64,000 nt of DNA, from assembly GCA_935421135.1 (NCBI GenBank), contig OW285192.1, positions 1,841,501-1,905,500 on the forward strand. The letters run 5' to 3'. The notes below the pieces were generated by a model, which did not search any database, had not been told where the DNA came from, and saw only the letters and a list, made by a program, of their open reading frames with translations. The translations under genes were made by a program, and so were the position numbers. Shown here in pieces: positions 1 to 10,400 of the stretch; position 1 is the stretch's first letter, and each line of letters begins with the position of its first letter. The DNA is from Bugulina stolonifera (Eukaryota; Bryozoa; Gymnolaemata; Cheilostomatida; Bugulidae).

Positions 1-179
1 TTCTGGGCAGCAGAAGGAGTCATAGACTCCCGCTCACTGCCTGAGACTTCCATGGCCTGTAAATCACAATACACAAGTCATGTCATGTCTATGTAACCAT
101 GGTGGACAGTATGCATTATAAATAGTGGTATATACACCGAAACTATTACCAACATGTACTCCCTGGAACACTGCCCTCT

Positions 180-1118
180 CTACCATCTGGACCAAGACCC
201 TGACTCGCAATCTCTAGCCTGGTGACCTTTCCTTTCACATTTGTAACATATAATTTTAGGGCAATATCTGGCAACATGATTTTTTCCATTACATTCATAA
301 CATCTAACCACATCTTTTCTTTCAGGTGTACTGGTACGCCTGTAACTGTCTCTAGAACTAGAACTAGAACTAGAACTAGAACTGTATCTACCTCTTCTTT
401 CCCTGCTTCTACCTCTTCTACTACTTTCTATTTCAACTTCGCCCACTGGCTCTGTTTTTATAGCTACTGAGCCGAACTCCCTATTCAACTTTGTCACTGA
501 CTCCTGTGCAGAAGACCGTGACCTCATTATAGTTTTCAGTTTATCCCAAGTCAAATCATCCTTCGCTATAAGCTCTCTAAACATGTTTTGGTCTCTCAAA
601 CCTGCAACTGCTAGCACTAATGTTAATTCTTTACGCGCCGTTTGTAAGGGTACTTTAGCGGCTTCAATTTCAGTATTAAAAAATTCTAAACTTCTACTTA
701 AACGTTCGACCCTGTTTAAATAATCTCTAGGATCTTCACTAGCACACTGTTGCACTTTCACAAAACTTTGGGTTCTAACATACAAACTATCTTCTCTCTG
801 ATAGTGGTTAACCAAAACCTTCAAAGCTTCATCATATGTGGTATTGACCCCTTCTAACTCCAAACCCGTGGACACTAATGTCTCTCTACCCTCCGAGCCA
901 ATAGATTTCAATAATACCAATAATTTACCTTCATCAGTGAATTTTGGAACCAAAGTTTCAACACCATGTTCATCTGTAACTTTATCTCTTCCCATTTCAA
1001 AGCTTTTCATTCTGATACACAATTTAAATTCTATAAGCCATCTATTCCATGAACCCGAGACATCTTTCGGATCTATACAAAGCTCGGGAAATCCCGAATA
1101 GCTAAAGCCAGTCGCCAT
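180..1118 (-). CDS. Retroelement Gag-like protein with two CCHC zinc knuckles
   Basis: An uninterrupted 312-codon ORF starts at an ATG (1118). The N-terminal two thirds (residues about 20-205) is a helical, charged region of the kind seen in retrotransposon Gag/capsid proteins. It is followed by an Arg/Ser-rich stretch with an 11-serine run (about 232-262) and two C-x2-C-x4-H-x4-C knuckles (CYECNGKNHVARYC and CYKCERKGHQARDC) near the C-terminus. Zinc knuckles of this kind bind nucleic acid, so the likely role is packaging element RNA. An LTR-like block lies just upstream on the same strand (to 1674). Any pol would lie off the left edge. The frame is intact, so this is either a young element or a co-opted gag gene; the sequence alone cannot decide. 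Confidence 0.8.
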   Translation of the reverse strand: MATGFSYSGFPELCIDPKDVSGSWNRWLIEFKLCIRMKSFEMGRDKVTDEHGVETLVPKFTDEGKLLVLLKSIGSEGRETLVSTGLELEGVNTTYDEALKVLVNHYQREDSLYVRTQSFVKVQQCASEDPRDYLNRVERLSRSLEFFNTEIEAAKVPLQTARKELTLVLAVAGLRDQNMFRELIAKDDLTWDKLKTIMRSRSSAQESVTKLNREFGSVAIKTEPVGEVEIESSRRGRSRERRGRYSSSSSSSSSSRDSYRRTSTPERKDVVRCYECNGKNHVARYCPKIICYKCERKGHQARDCESGSWSRW

Positions 1119-1149
1119 TGATGTTTCCCCTAAATGACCTTAATAATAT

Positions 1150-1222
1150 GTCTTCTTTTTTTTTTTTTTTAACAACAACAACAATAATAATAATAATAAT
1201 AACAATAATTATAATAATAAAT
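1150..1222. repeat. Simple repeat: poly-T then (AAC)n/(AAT)n
   Basis: A T-run followed by AAC and AAT trinucleotide repeats, lying between the Gag start and the LTR-like block. Confidence 0.85.
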
Positions 1223-1239
1223 GAAACAATGATCTAATG

Positions 1240-1395
1240 TGAACCTCCTCCTCCTCCTCTGTAGTGTGAATGTGTATCTCCTCTCCCTCCTCTGTAGTAT
1301 GAATATGTATCTCCTCCTCCTCCCCTGTAGTGTGAATGTGTATCTCCTCCTCCTCCTCTGTAGTGTGAATGTGTATCTCCTCCTCCTCTGTCGCC
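1240..1395. repeat. Minisatellite, about 33-bp unit, four copies
   Basis: Four tandem units of 'gtagtgtgaatgtgtatctc' plus a CTC-rich tail. Three are 33 bp and the last is 30 bp. They create long low-complexity ORFs in several frames that are not genes. Confidence 0.85.
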
Positions 1396-1399
1396 TCTC

Positions 1400-1674
1400 C
1401 CCCCCCCGAAAAAGACTATTCTGCACAAAGTATACCAACGACTTGCAATACAGCTACCCCACCCGTGGTACCATGTCAAGTCAAGGTATAGTCTGTACTG
1501 GATAGACTTTATCAGTACAACTAGACTCACCTATGATAAGAATAGAAGTGCCGTGTGTTCGCTCCTGTATTCTATGCCTCAGTCTCGTATACTAATCCTA
1601 TTGGCTAATGCTTATCTCAGGATCCAATAAGCGGCACTGTTATACACCATTGATCTCTAGATCATAATCCCACA
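1400..1674 (-). repeat. LTR-like block, family C (upstream of gag)
   Basis: About 200 bp here (1465-1674) matches 49385-49562 in the same orientation. Both share the stretch around 'ccaagtcaaggcatagtctg'-type sequence and an end that reads TGTGGGATTA on the minus strand. TG at the outer edge and a position upstream of a Gag ORF fit a 5' LTR. The inner boundary is not resolved, because a simple-repeat tract interrupts the region. Confidence 0.5.
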
Positions 1675-2296
1675 GCAGCTACAGTTTATGCTCTTTTATT
1701 CCACTGCATGCTATAATAAACATAAACGTGAATGAAATAATTTTAAATTAGCTGAGTGAAATTGACTCACTACATCAAAGAAGTTCAAAAATATTGACAC
1801 AATAATATTATGCATTTTTAAAATTACTCAGGCTTCTCCCTAATGAAAGATAAGTGTGACAAGCTATTCGAGTACACGTACAATGTATATTGGCTGCACC
1901 ATTAATCTGTAGGGAATTACACTAAAATAGGCTACCCCTTATTCACTCATGAAAGTTTGTAGAACATGTTAAGAAGTTGTCTTCCCATAGTATTTATAGC
2001 CACAAATAAATTATGAAGTTTTCTTGCTAATTGCCCGTCTTTGTTGCTTGAAATAAAAATCCAGTGGATGTATGTGGCTTAGTATCCTATTATTACCAAA
2101 ATGGAAGGAATTACATGTACAATATATTATAAACTCTCGATTAACATGAAACTTATTGAATAAACGCCTTCCCATGTAATGTATAACAACGTTAAATGAG
2201 TTCCATAGAAGACGTAAACTATCGTTTTTGAGATTAATTTGACACAGATGACATTATCTGGCTTGGTACAGGAAAACCTTTTTAGATAGTTCAAAG
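1675..2296. other. Non-coding AT-rich spacer
   Basis: I see no gene, recognised repeat or convincing exon here. Confidence 0.5.
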
Positions 2297-2359
2297 CAGA
2301 GTTGGGTCAAAGTCGGACTTCAAGTCAACAAAACAAGTTATTTCTAAAGAAATTGGAGG

Positions 2360-2500
2360 CAAGTCAAGTCAGTGCTGCCTCAAGTCAAGTCAGTGCGGCC
2401 TCAAGTCAAGTCAGTGCTGCCTCAAGTCAAGTCAGTGCTGCCTCAAGTCAAGTCAGTGCTGCCTCAAGTCAAGTCAGTGCTGCCTCAAGTCAAGTCCAAG
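2360..2500. repeat. Minisatellite, 21-bp unit, about 6.5 copies
   Basis: Tandem copies of caagtcaagtcagtgctgcct, nearly identical, in the left subterminal region of the outer hAT-like element. They create a Ser/Ala/Val/Gln-repeat ORF that is not a gene. Confidence 0.9.
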
Positions 2501-3643
2501 TCAACCTGCCTACTTGCAAATTGAACTGCAAGTCAAGTGGGAGGCAACTTCTACAAATCTACCAGTTTTCAAATCGTCACTGTTTTCTTTTAGTAGACAT
2601 TCCAATACATGAAAAACCTATGCCAAGGTGTAACTGGGCATGTATGTTACACAATTATGGTAACTAGTCGATATAATATTGACTGTAAATAATGTTGGCA
2701 CTACGGTTGAGACTGGTCATGTAGTATTATACAATATATGTACATGTATATTAGTAACAGTGACACAGCGCTACATAACATATAAACTAGACATGGTACA
2801 GTACAGAGTGTCAGCTGGCCACTCCTGCAAATTCAATCTGCTGTACCATATTGGAGTAATTTAATCAATAATTGTACTGTGTATTGTATTCACTACTCAC
2901 ACTACACTTACACTACTTACACTGTGTGTACTTGTGACTATGTACTGAGTAGTCTCACGTATACACAGCCTATATGTTAAATTTTTGGTGTGCATCATTG
3001 AAGCTAACCTTGATCTACTCTAAATGCTGCTAGTAGCACTGATGAAATAAAAATGATAAACAAATGTACAGTCATGTGCAAAAGTCCGGCCCGCCTGGAC
3101 AATTTTACAGTGCCCGGGCCTTGTTGGCCATTTTTAGTCTTATACAGTACATGTTATAGAGTGCAGAAGTGGTACACCATTTTGATCCTTATTATGCTAG
3201 CTTTCTATTTCAATTGCCATAGATTCAATTATTAGATTTCAAATGATGTCACAAGGCCTAAGTGCTCCACAAATCACAATTTTTTAGCAATACAGCAGTG
3301 TCCTTTTCTGCGAGAACTATTTCTGGTAGTATAAAGTGTTATAAACTGCAACACGATGAAGAATGCTAATGCCTGGGTTATTAACAGTAGTGTCAAACTT
3401 TGTGTTAAACGTTTCAATATGCAAAACATCTTCCAATTCTGTTCACTTTCTATATTCAAGTTCTTTGCTATGGGTCTCTCTAGCAATCAGTAATCCATGA
3501 TAACATTCTTGTTCAAAGAAGATTTTTCTCAAAGAGTAATATTGAAAAAAGGTGACCTGCTCAAAGCATGTTGTTGCTTACACAATCAAAAGATACTTAC
3601 TCACAGGCAGGGCTGTATCCTCTGATTTGAAAGTGGCCCTGCC

Positions 3644-3735
3644 ACGTTCATGGCGGGGTGGGTGCGGGAGGGGCGCTCTAGCGCCCTCCCGCAGGAGGGG
3701 GGTCCGGGGGCCCTCCCCCGGAAAATTTTTATCTG
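3644..3735. repeat. GC-rich palindromic block near hAT-like left end
   Basis: Strongly G+C-rich against an AT-rich background. It contains self-complementary parts such as gcgggaggggcgctctagcg with its inverted partner cgccctcccgc, followed by a GGGGG/CCCCC hairpin. This is probably subterminal transposon structure. Confidence 0.65.
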
Positions 3736-4112
3736 AAAGGCTTTAAAACATGCATTTTCCTGCAAAGTAAGCCTGAAACATTTCAGACTATGAAACTATA
3801 GAGTTACCCTCTTGAAAGAAGATAACTCTATGTAATAGACACCAGGTTTCATGTTAGATGTTTTACGTGTATCATTCATATGGGTACATTGTGTGGGCAA
3901 TATACATTGCACACTGTTATTTTCTGTTTCAACTATACAACCATATAGGCCTACATCGTTTGATTACACATGAACCACTTTTGGGACACCATGGCTTACC
4001 ACCTAAATGATAGTTAAGGACTTGAACGGTTAGATTGTATTATTGTTAGAGCAATGTAAAAACATGGTTTAGACATAGTCTTACAACAATTACTGTTAAT
4101 TTTTGTGTTCCT

Positions 4113-4514
4113 TTGAGAGTTACACTCTCTTTATGTTTGTTCCCAGCTCACAGCTTTTGCATAGCTTTATTTGTTGTAAACTCTATCAAGGTAGCTGCTA
4201 TATACATGCATACATTGGTTCCTGTCACTAAACTGACTAGTTGTGTATTCGTTGAATTAATAATAAAGACAAACAATATATTCATACATGCTATCAGAGG
4301 TTTGAACTCACAGAATAATTTGGAAAGTAGTCTAAGAAGACCTGGTGCTGCCTTCTCATATGATGGAAACACTGCAGAGCAATGGAGTATCTGTGATGAA
4401 GAATCTGATATTTATATATTGAGGAAGGTTTTGCAGCAAATACCAGCACATTGGAAAGTTCAAAGCAATGATCTTGTTGAGTTTAGTTGGATCAGAGGAA
4501 TTGCTGAAGGCTAG
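4113..4514 (+). other. Unrecognised 133-codon open frame inside hAT-like element
   Basis: Open for 133 codons, with a hydrophobic start and a more polar second half. I recognise no domain and no transposase DDE/RNaseH motif. It could be a transposase remnant or chance; no function is assigned. Confidence 0.2.
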
Positions 4515-5103
4515 AGCTTTCACATACAAGAAAGGGCTAATCACAATGGTCATGGACAGAGGAGCAGTAGAGACCAAGTATCACAAGCAGAATTTAGAGA
4601 ACTGTGCAAACCCATCACAAATGTTATTTTAGAAAGGTAGAAGTTTGACACCAAGTTACAAAATAACATAATATCCGTAGTGTCAAACACAATTCTTTAA
4701 CAAGTCTGCACAATAGCAGAGCTAATCAAAGAGCCATCACGGCTCCTGGAGCTGGGTATTATTATAGTCCGATATGGCATGAAGGAAAAACCTAGTTCAG
4801 GACGAAAACTTCCAGGTCATCGGCGGAACTCAAACCCACGTCCGTGCAGATAGCTTGAAGCCTTCAGTCAGTTTTACAGTGATACCAGAAACCAGACAGC
4901 CAATCTGCCTACGGAGACTTGACAGATGAATTACTGAGAAATCAAATAACAGCCTGAGTAGCTATATGGCAACTCATCATGCTTTAAAAAACGTCTAACC
5001 TCACTCTAGTTGCAGCAGTGCAAACTTGCCAGATACATGAAGCAGCTGAGTGATTTGAATGTACTATAATAGACAGGCTGAACTCATGAGCCAACAGTAG
5101 ATG

Positions 5104-5192
5104 CCATCCGCATCAACTCAACACCACCAAGTCAACACCAACAAGTCAGCACCACCAAGTCAGCACCACCAAGTCAACACCAACAAGTCAAC
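5104..5192. repeat. Short tandem repeat (AACACCAMCAAGTC)n
   Basis: About six degenerate copies of a 12-15-bp unit based on caacaccaccaagtc, inside the hAT-like element. Confidence 0.75.
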
Positions 5193-6349
5193 ATGGTAAA
5201 TAAAGTAACACCTCTAATCACCACAAGATGCAACAGGTGTGGGAGAAAAAGCACTGAAAGAAAGTAGAGATGTTTAACTCACTTTACTCAACTTTAGAAG
5301 CACAGCTATCCAATAACAGAGACCAACAACATATTCTATTGATATTCTTGCAAATAATAAATAGTTTGGGGTGTGGTAGGCTAATTGTAGCATGAGCTAA
5401 GTACAGCATCTATATTATTTTTATTCCATTGTATAAGAGTTAATTTATAAGTATTAGTATATTCTATCTAATTTCAAGCTAATTTAATAAAAATACAAAT
5501 AAAATGCAAATTATATTAATTATTTATTTTATCATACCTCTACCTGTGCTATGCCTATTGAATCTCAATCTGCTAAAACAGCCATTGAGATTGACAGTTG
5601 CATGCTAATAAATAAATTTTTCAGCAGGGTTTGTATGAGTGAATAAATCTGTAATAACAAATTTTTTCTGGTGAGAAACCATTGTTATTGTCTTAATCTT
5701 TCTTGATTTCCATCAATATAACAAAATTGTTGTATATTATTTCAAAATTCCCACTTTTATAGTAGACCGTGCTCTCTGTATTTCATTAGTTTCTAAAAGA
5801 AATCACTGAGTTCTAACACTAATGCTAACACGGTAGAAAACATATTAAAAGCTTGAACTAATAGCAGTGAGCTCTCTCAAGGTTCTACATTGATTATCAA
5901 CTCTCATTGTTACAAATATTACGGAGTTCATTGCCTACGCTTGATAGAATGGCCGCTTCTATAACGCTTCTATAACGCCCAGTGGGCTTTCGATGCTGAA
6001 AAAGTGGCCCGGCTTTGGCCGGACTGGCCGTAAAGGTGGCTACGGCCCTGCTCACAGGTACTACTTACTCACAGGTGATACTAAAGACAAGTCACTATTT
6101 GGGCAACCACGCGTGTCCAAATTCAGAATTGACTGAGCTTTAGCTCGCCACTTCCTTGCTGACAGAAGAAAATCTAGCTCAGAACTGACTAGCATTTGGC
6201 AAGAGGCTTCCCAATTTAGTGTTACATCATTAACAGTGAGAAGAAGATAGAAGGAAGCAGGTCTTTGAGGTTGTCGAGCTAGGGAAAAACCATTACTATC
6301 TGAAAAGCAGCAAAGAGTGAAGCTAGCGTGGGTTAAAACATCAAAGGTG

Positions 6350-6600
6350 GACTAGAGAAGGCTACAAATGGACTGGCCAGATCAGAGCCTCGATTTGAAC
6401 CCTACAGAAATTTTTTCTCAGCGAAGTGGGTGGACCTTCGCTAAAAAAATAAACTACATTCAAAATAGAGTTAATTGAAGAGATAATTGGTGCCCGGCAT
6501 CGTGTATCTACCCCGGAGCAAGTAACAACCCTGGTCAGTTCGATGCCAAAGCGTTGTCGGCTGGTCATTGAGAACAAAGGCTGGTCTATTAAGCACTAGT
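6350..6600 (+). pseudogene. Tc1/mariner transposase C-terminal relic
   Basis: In the plus frames the text reads 'DWPDQSLDLNPTE', the hallmark WPxQSPDLNPIE segment around the last catalytic acid of Tc1/mariner DDE transposases. About 50 codons further, after a frame change, it reads 'SMPKRCRLVIENKGW', like the usual C-terminal 'SMPRRxxAVIxxxGG' segment. Frames are broken and the N-terminal domains are missing, so this is a dead fragment lodged in the outer hAT-like element. Confidence 0.75.
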
Positions 6601-7183
6601 GTAAACAATCAGTAATTCTATGTTCATACAAATACTAAAATAAATTTATATCCCAATAGACCTTTTTATGCAGATTCCCAATTCCCATGACACATGTTGT
6701 CCAAAGAATTACTCTCATTTAAATGGTGCAAACATAGACTTCTAAAAGCTTTTTTTGCTGAAACCAAACAATTGAGACTTTTTTCCATGTTGACTATACG
6801 CTGTACAAAATTGTTATCCTCTACATTGACTTGGCAGAACCCAAGTCAAATTCACACGTGATTCATGTGTCCAAGTCAAGTCATGTCAAGTTAAGTCACA
6901 TTGATGAGAAAGTCAAAGTGAAGTCCAGTCAACATGTTGGCAAGTCCAAGTATGACTTGGACCCAGCTCTGGCTCAAGTTCAGTACATGTACAATCCGAC
7001 AAGCTATCAAGCTTTCTGATTAGTTTTTGGTTAACTTAGAATTTGCTGCCATCAATGCATAGAACTAACGTGTCTTAATTAATACCTTTTCATCTGTCTT
7101 TTTGCTAAAATAAGATGTGATCACTAAATTTTACATCTTTAGAAAAGACAAGTTGAAAGTTTGCGGTGTGTACTAATTTGTAG

Positions 7184-7465
7184 CAGTTCTGGCTGCAGAT
7201 GGTGAGCTGCTGACTTCTGAGTCGGCGATAGACCTTCAATTATGTGGAGTTCCCAGAATCCCTAATGTGTCACAACGAGCGGTAAAGGCATCTGCTCCTG
7301 TCATCTACCAAAAAGTCGATGCTCGACTACAACATCTTCATGCTCCCCAAGACTGTTGGGAACCAGATGATACACCTCGTGTCTGGTTTGCTATCTTTTT
7401 AAAGCATCTCTACATCATCTATTCAGCTAAACTTACTGACCGATCTCCAAATATGGGAGCACCAA
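7184..7465 (+). CDS. Gene 1 candidate exon, N-terminal region
   Basis: An open frame of about 90 codons ends at donor A|gtgagt (7465). Two acceptors are possible (after 7183 or 7198), both in the same phase. Content such as 'CWEPDDTPRVWFAIFL' followed in the next exon by beta-rich text faintly resembles a galactose-binding (F5/8C-like) fold. Its phase (1) matches the next exon. It is the most upstream exon I can support. Confidence 0.55.
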
Positions 7466-10400
7466 GTGAGTAAGATATTGTTATAGACATGCTCCTGGGC
7501 TATAGTGGTCCTCAGATCAAGTTTAATTGTTTTAACAATAAATAAATCAAAAAACTTCTTAAAACTGTGACATCACTTTGAACAAAGATAGTTTGGAACT
7601 GTAAATGTATTCATGTTTACTATTAAGAATAACACTTAAGGCCATGTCTCTAGGAGCAGAAAGAGTGGCTGTATCACCTAATGAGTTCAGCCAAAGCAGC
7701 CCAATCTAGGCTGCAAGTTCAGTACTCAGTCATTGTGACATTGGATTTTGAGCAACTTCCTCTTTAATTCGACCTACTAATTAGCTTTACACGTTAATGG
7801 ATTACAAAGTTCTAACAAAGACTAACACTAGTTGCCATTGTCTATTTATCCATTGTCTAAAGGGTATGCTACATGGACGCACAACTTCTGCGGAAAACGT
7901 TGTTAGGTGCTACACAGAAGTTGCGTTTTTATTGTAAACAAAAGAAGTTGTCTACTCATTAATTCAACTGAAGGCAAGAGTAGATAAATCTAGGAAATTA
8001 ATGTAACCTGTCAACCTACAAAATGATAATAGGAGATTGTGATACGTTTACATTCAACCTCTTTAGGATTAGCCCCTCTATATTGTAGCTTAAATTAAAA
8101 CCTCCACTATTTTAGCAATATATCGGAACACGCAGGTTAAAATATTTCTGCTTGGTGAAAACTAAGTTCAACTAAATGTTTCCTATTCGCCGACACGCAC
8201 CTGAGAGGCTTGACTTAAATTAATTTATGGTTTAGGATGCACACGGTAGCTTGACTGTTGATTTAATTTATTTGCCCCGTGTTTATAATAAGGATTGAAC
8301 TTCTCCCACAGTACTGGTTATTTGTTGGATTAATTTAAACAACATAGCTATACAGCTTTCATCCATTTTGCCGTCAGTAGAATATAGCACAGATTTAAAT
8401 TAAATTATTAAATTAATTTTTATTTATTCAATGGTTTTATTTTATTATCCTAAAAGCTAAACTCAACTGCTAGCACCTTGTCAAAGCATCTTAAGTTAGC
8501 TGTAGCCAATCAACACTCATTCGCATTTTGTAACGTTAAAAATTTATAACATGCAATAAACGTGCAATTTCGCAAAAGTTCAACATCAGTAATCGCAAAA
8601 CGCAAAATTTATGCGATTCGCATAAATTTTGCGTTCGTGTAGCATGCCCTTCAAGGTAACAAAATAATTCAGGTATCATCAACTCATAGCAGAAGAAATG
8701 TTTCACTGTGATGGAATTTTACCTATAATCTGTGAATCACTCTCACAATAATGAATTCAACTTTCTTTACTACATGACTTGTAATGTCATGATTTTTGTG
8801 AACGCACTTTATGCATACATATAGTAACTGAAGTTAAAACATAATTATTCTAGTGTACAAGGAAAGCTGATTTCTACCTTGAATAGATGTCCAATTGAAC
8901 TGCCAGTAAATTATGCAACATGGTGTAGTGTTATCAAAGAAACAGTGACACATCTGCATGTTTGTAGTACAAATGCTGTAAACCAATTGTAAAAATAGTG
9001 AGGCAAAACTAGACTCAAACTAAGCTATACATCGTATAATAATGTCAGAACTCTTTTAATATACCGTATGTATTATTTCCAAACCAACTTATCTCTTTTC
9101 AATGTTTATCCCTAACTAAATATGCACTGATGGTATTCAGTCAACACCTCTACATCAAAGCACATAGTTATATTCGATATATAATGCCAATTGTTATTCC
9201 TTATTGTAAAGGTACATACATGTATGAAGTGATCTCTGACATGAAACATCGCAAACAGTATCATAGAAGCTACTATCGTGGTGCACTTGAAAAAGTTGGC
9301 AATACCAGAGTATTTACGTTTCAGCAACCAATTCAGCCATTTAGAGCTACTGCGTTATACTTTCGGCATAGCGAAACAAATATGTCAATAACCATCTCAA
9401 ATCTTGAAATTCAAGGAAAAAGTGAGTTCAGCTGCTATATAATGTACATGATTAATCCAAGTGACCAGTAACCAATAGTTTGCTTTCTCCATCGTTTTTA
9501 AGCATCTTAGTAGAATATACACTGTAATTGGTGTTTGTAGATTGGTAATGCAGTCACTTTTGAGCTTGGTCAATGGTGTGCGTTTGTCCTGCTCGCCTGC
9601 AAAGGGAACCACCACTTAACCTAAAAATTTATGTATTTATGAAATAATATGAATGCATGGTATTTTTGTTAAACTGAGTCTCTCTTTGATTAAAAAAACA
9701 TCTTCCTCCAGGAGACAATAGTAACATGACAAGATATATCACACACTGTGGAGTTGACCACCCTTACTACTACATAGCTAAAGGAGGGTGTATTAGCAGA
9801 AGGAAGTTTAATCAGTCTAATATTAGGAGAGATCCATATGCCTTTATAGGAAACTGTGATTCTGAATACAACGGTAGGCAAACTAGTGATTTGTGTGTGT
9901 GTGTGTGTGCACGCATGCTTGCGTGTGTATTCTGCCCTTGGGCAAGTCTCTCATTATGCTCCCCTCCAAAGCTGTCTATCTTCTGCCTCTCACTTCAAAC
10001 TATGATAAATTTTATTATCTGTCTATTTTGTATATAATGCATCATCATGGTCTCTTTCTTGCTCTGGGTCTTTTCTCTTCTACCCTTCCCTTAATTACGT
10101 CCTTTACTAACCCCTCTTGTCTCAATACATGTCCCATCCATCTCTTCTTCCTTGACCTGATGATCTGTACCAATTTTCGATGTTTCCTTACTCTTTCTAG
10201 GACATTCTCATTACTGACCTTTTCTGCCCAGTTGATTTTCTCCATTCTCCTCCATATCCACATCTCAAGCGTCTCAATTCTTCTCAACTCTGCCTTTCTG
10301 CTAGTCCATGTCTCTGAATCATACATGAACGCACTCCATACAAAATACTGTATTAACCTTTTTTTAAAGTCCGATCTTAAACAATCTGTGATATCAACAA

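Larger units (their letters stand above)
3608..6050. mobile_element. hAT-like transposon with 8-bp target duplication CTCACAGG
   Basis: The element is bounded by a perfect direct repeat CTCACAGG (3600-3607 and 6051-6058). The ends are inverted: CAGGGCTGTATCC left and CAGGGCCGTAGCC on the reverse complement of the right end (11 of 13). An 8-bp duplication with CAGGG-type termini is the hAT superfamily signature. The left interior holds a GC-rich palindromic block. No intact transposase is present; the longest frame is an unrecognised 133-codon ORF at 4113-4514. It is therefore non-autonomous or decayed. It sits inside the larger element at 2297-6971. Confidence 0.75.
2297..6971. mobile_element. 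Decayed hAT-like DNA transposon (outer element of a nest)
   Basis: The ends form an inverted repeat. The left end starts CAGAGTTGGGTCAAAGTC, and the reverse complement of the right end starts CAGAGCTGGGTCCAAGTC. Possible 8-bp target duplications are diverged (GTTCAAAG left, GCTCAAGT right). Both subterminal regions are dense in CAAGTCA motifs, as is usual for hAT elements with repeated transposase sites. A second element (3608-6050) has inserted inside it. No transposase frame is recognisable. The assignment rests on the terminal inverted repeats and is an inference. Confidence 0.55.

Noticed and set aside
222..1101. Plus-strand ORFs overlapping the Gag gene
   Set aside because: Antisense shadows of an intact Gag frame.
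1169..1530. Arg- and Gly-rich repeat ORFs
   Set aside because: Produced by the 33-bp minisatellite and CTC-rich tract.
2302..2667. 121-codon Ser/Ala/Val/Gln repeat ORF
   Set aside because: Explained by the 21-bp tandem repeat in a transposon end.
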